A stretch of DNA of 64,000 bases. Source: Alicycliphilus denitrificans_A. GTDB lineage: Bacteria; Pseudomonadota; Gammaproteobacteria; Burkholderiales; Burkholderiaceae_C. A program made the translations under genes and the position numbers. Location of the stretch: positions 2,542,001 through 2,606,000 of the forward strand of contig NZ_CP126238.1 in assembly GCF_044792555.1 (NCBI RefSeq). The letters run 5' to 3'. Shown here in pieces: positions 62,951 to 64,000 of this stretch. The notes beneath the pieces are model-generated. The model was not told the origin of the DNA, did not search any database, and worked only from the letters and a program-made list of their open reading frames with translations. Each line of letters starts with the position of its first letter. The stretch's first letter is position 1.

Positions 62951-63594
62951 CCCAGCCTGGCCCGCCCCGGCTATGGGACATCTCGGCACCCGTGCATGCG
63001 GCCAGCCCGGTGTATCCGGGCGATGCACCCTACCAGCAGCAATGGAGCGCGACGATAGGCGCCGACAGTGCGGTGAACGTGAGCCGCCTCACGCTGTCGC
63101 CCCACATAGGCACGCATGCGGACGCACCGCTGCATTACGACAACGCCGGCGCGGCCATAGGCACCGTAGCGCTGGACGCCTTCATCGGCCCCTGCCGCGT
63201 GATCCACGCCATCGGCTGCGGCCCGCTGGTTCATTGGCGCCATATCGCCCACGCCATCAGCGCCGACCTGCCGCCGCGTGTGCTGCTGCGCACGTACGAG
63301 CATGCGCCGGTGGACCGCTGGGACGAGCATTTGAGCGCCTTCGCGCCAGCAACCCTGGAACGCCTGGCCGACGCGGGCGTGCGGCTGGTGGGCATAGACA
63401 CGGCCAGCATTGACCCGGCCGACAGCCAGCTGCTGCCCAGCCACCAGGTGCTGCGCCGCCGCGGCCTGCGCGTGCTGGAAAACCTGGTGCTGGACACCGT
63501 GCCCGAGGGCGACTACGAGCTCATCGCCCTGCCGCTCAGGTTGACCACGGCCGACGCCTCGCCCGTGCGCGCCGTGCTGCGTGCGCTGCCATGA
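62947..63594 (+). CDS. kynB: Kynurenine formamidase-like cyclase-family protein
   Basis: 215 residues. H53-IGTHADAPLH-63 is the metal-binding motif of the cyclase/KynB family, with WDISAPVHAASPVYPGD at the N-terminus and GIDTASIDPADS later. KynB converts N-formylkynurenine to kynurenine in tryptophan breakdown. The GTG at 62947 overlaps the ykgJ stop. No kynA or kynU is beside it, so the role rests on the motif. Confidence 0.85.
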   Translation: MTQPGPPRLWDISAPVHAASPVYPGDAPYQQQWSATIGADSAVNVSRLTLSPHIGTHADAPLHYDNAGAAIGTVALDAFIGPCRVIHAIGCGPLVHWRHIAHAISADLPPRVLLRTYEHAPVDRWDEHLSAFAPATLERLADAGVRLVGIDTASIDPADSQLLPSHQVLRRRGLRVLENLVLDTVPEGDYELIALPLRLTTADASPVRAVLRALP

Positions 63595-63611
63595 TGGGTC
63601 GAACGCGCATT

Positions 63612-63671
63612 AAGACCAGTCAAATAAGGCACTAGCGCTTATCCATAAAGCGCCTTACGCTATCAAAATAC
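63612..63671. repeat. Intergenic palindrome, copy 9 (minus orientation)
   Basis: GCGCTT (63635-63640), ATCCATA, AAGCGC (63648-63653), flanked on the minus strand by TTTTGATAGCGTAAGG. The best-preserved copy. It lies between convergent kynB and queC and may terminate both. Confidence 0.75.
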
Positions 63672-63692
63672 CAGCATCCAGCCGGGCATTGT

Positions 63693-64000
63693 TTACGCGC
63701 GCTGCGCTGCCCACTGCGTCCAGCCCTGGGCGCGCAATGCGCAGGCCGGGCAGCTGCCGCAGCCGTAGCCCCAGTCGTGCAGCTGCGTGCGCTCGCCGAG
63801 GTAGCAGGTGTGGGAGTCGCGCCGGATCAGCTCGACCAGGGCCTCGCCGCCCAGATCCTGCGCCAGTTGCCAGGTGGCTGCCTTGTCGCGCCACATCAGC
63901 GGCGTCTCCAGGCTCAAAGGCCGGTCCAGCCCCAGGCTCAGCGCCACCTGCAGCGCCTTCAGGGTGTTGTCGCGGCAGTCGGGGTAGCCGGAATAGTCGG
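63693..64000 (-). CDS. queC: 7-cyano-7-deazaguanine synthase, 5' truncated by the window
   Basis: The C-terminal ~101 residues: DYSGYPDCRDNTLKALQVAL, LETPLMWRDKAATWQLA and the zinc site CYLGERTQLHDWGYGCGSC (Cys x Cys-x2-Cys pattern: C-GSC-PAC). QueC makes preQ0 for queuosine. The start is beyond base 64000. An internal GTG at 63947 is not the real start. Confidence 0.95.
   Translation of the reverse strand, partial: DYSGYPDCRDNTLKALQVALSLGLDRPLSLETPLMWRDKAATWQLAQDLGGEALVELIRRDSHTCYLGERTQLHDWGYGCGSCPACALRAQGWTQWAAQRA

Overview
The window is high-GC DNA from a betaproteobacterium, most likely family Comamonadaceae (Burkholderiales). The evidence is an in-frame AroA-Cmk fusion followed by rpsA-ihfB-lapA-lapB, a RibB with a degenerate GTP cyclohydrolase II half, a Bug-type (TctC) receptor, the rpsT/murJ and DUF3579-argD-argF neighbourhoods, and about ten copies of a short intergenic palindrome with a GCGCTT...AAGCGC core. 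It reads as chromosomal: I see no phage, transposase, plasmid replication gene or CRISPR array.

Layout. 1-5280: aroA-cmk (5' cut by the window edge), rpsA, ihfB, lapA, lapB and a ComEA-like protein. 5368-11620: a complete mrp cation/proton antiporter operon with mrpA and mrpB fused. 11621-11958: a gene-free stretch with a 125-bp tandem duplication carrying DnaA-box-like sites. 11959-18322: a ferredoxin, riboflavin genes (ribBX, ribH), nusB, an aminotransferase and ybgC-tolQ-tolR-tolA. 18451-19782: an MFS symporter on the minus strand. 20090-26919: cyoABCD (bo3-type quinol oxidase), a SURF1-like gene and a RegB/RegA redox two-component pair, all in one direction. 27018-29381: trhP and an orphan ParB-like protein.

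29386-42834 is the most distinctive part. A long minus-strand run encodes a form II CO-dehydrogenase-like molybdenum hydroxylase (coxS, coxL, coxM) with its maturation set (coxD, coxE, coxG, an XdhC-type protein and a MocA-type transferase). Upstream lie a class III CoA-transferase, a Bug solute receptor, an acyl-CoA dehydrogenase and a divergent LysR regulator. Together these look like an uncharacterised catabolic module in which an imported acid is activated to a CoA thioester, oxidised by a flavoenzyme and hydroxylated by a molybdenum enzyme. This is inference.

43099-52976: a chemoreceptor, tusA-nudix-cysM, tRNA-Leu(CAA), folK-pcnB-HAD-hda, and purM with an AI-2E family permease. 53104-59234: a universal stress protein, sirB1, murJ, rpsT, DUF3579, argD and argF, with a partial duplication of the argF 3' end downstream. 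59646-63594: an iron locus (feoA, feoB and a Cys-rich membrane peptide, behind a Fur-box-like site) bracketed by two YkgJ-type Cys-cluster paralogues, the second overlapping kynB. The window ends inside queC (minus strand).
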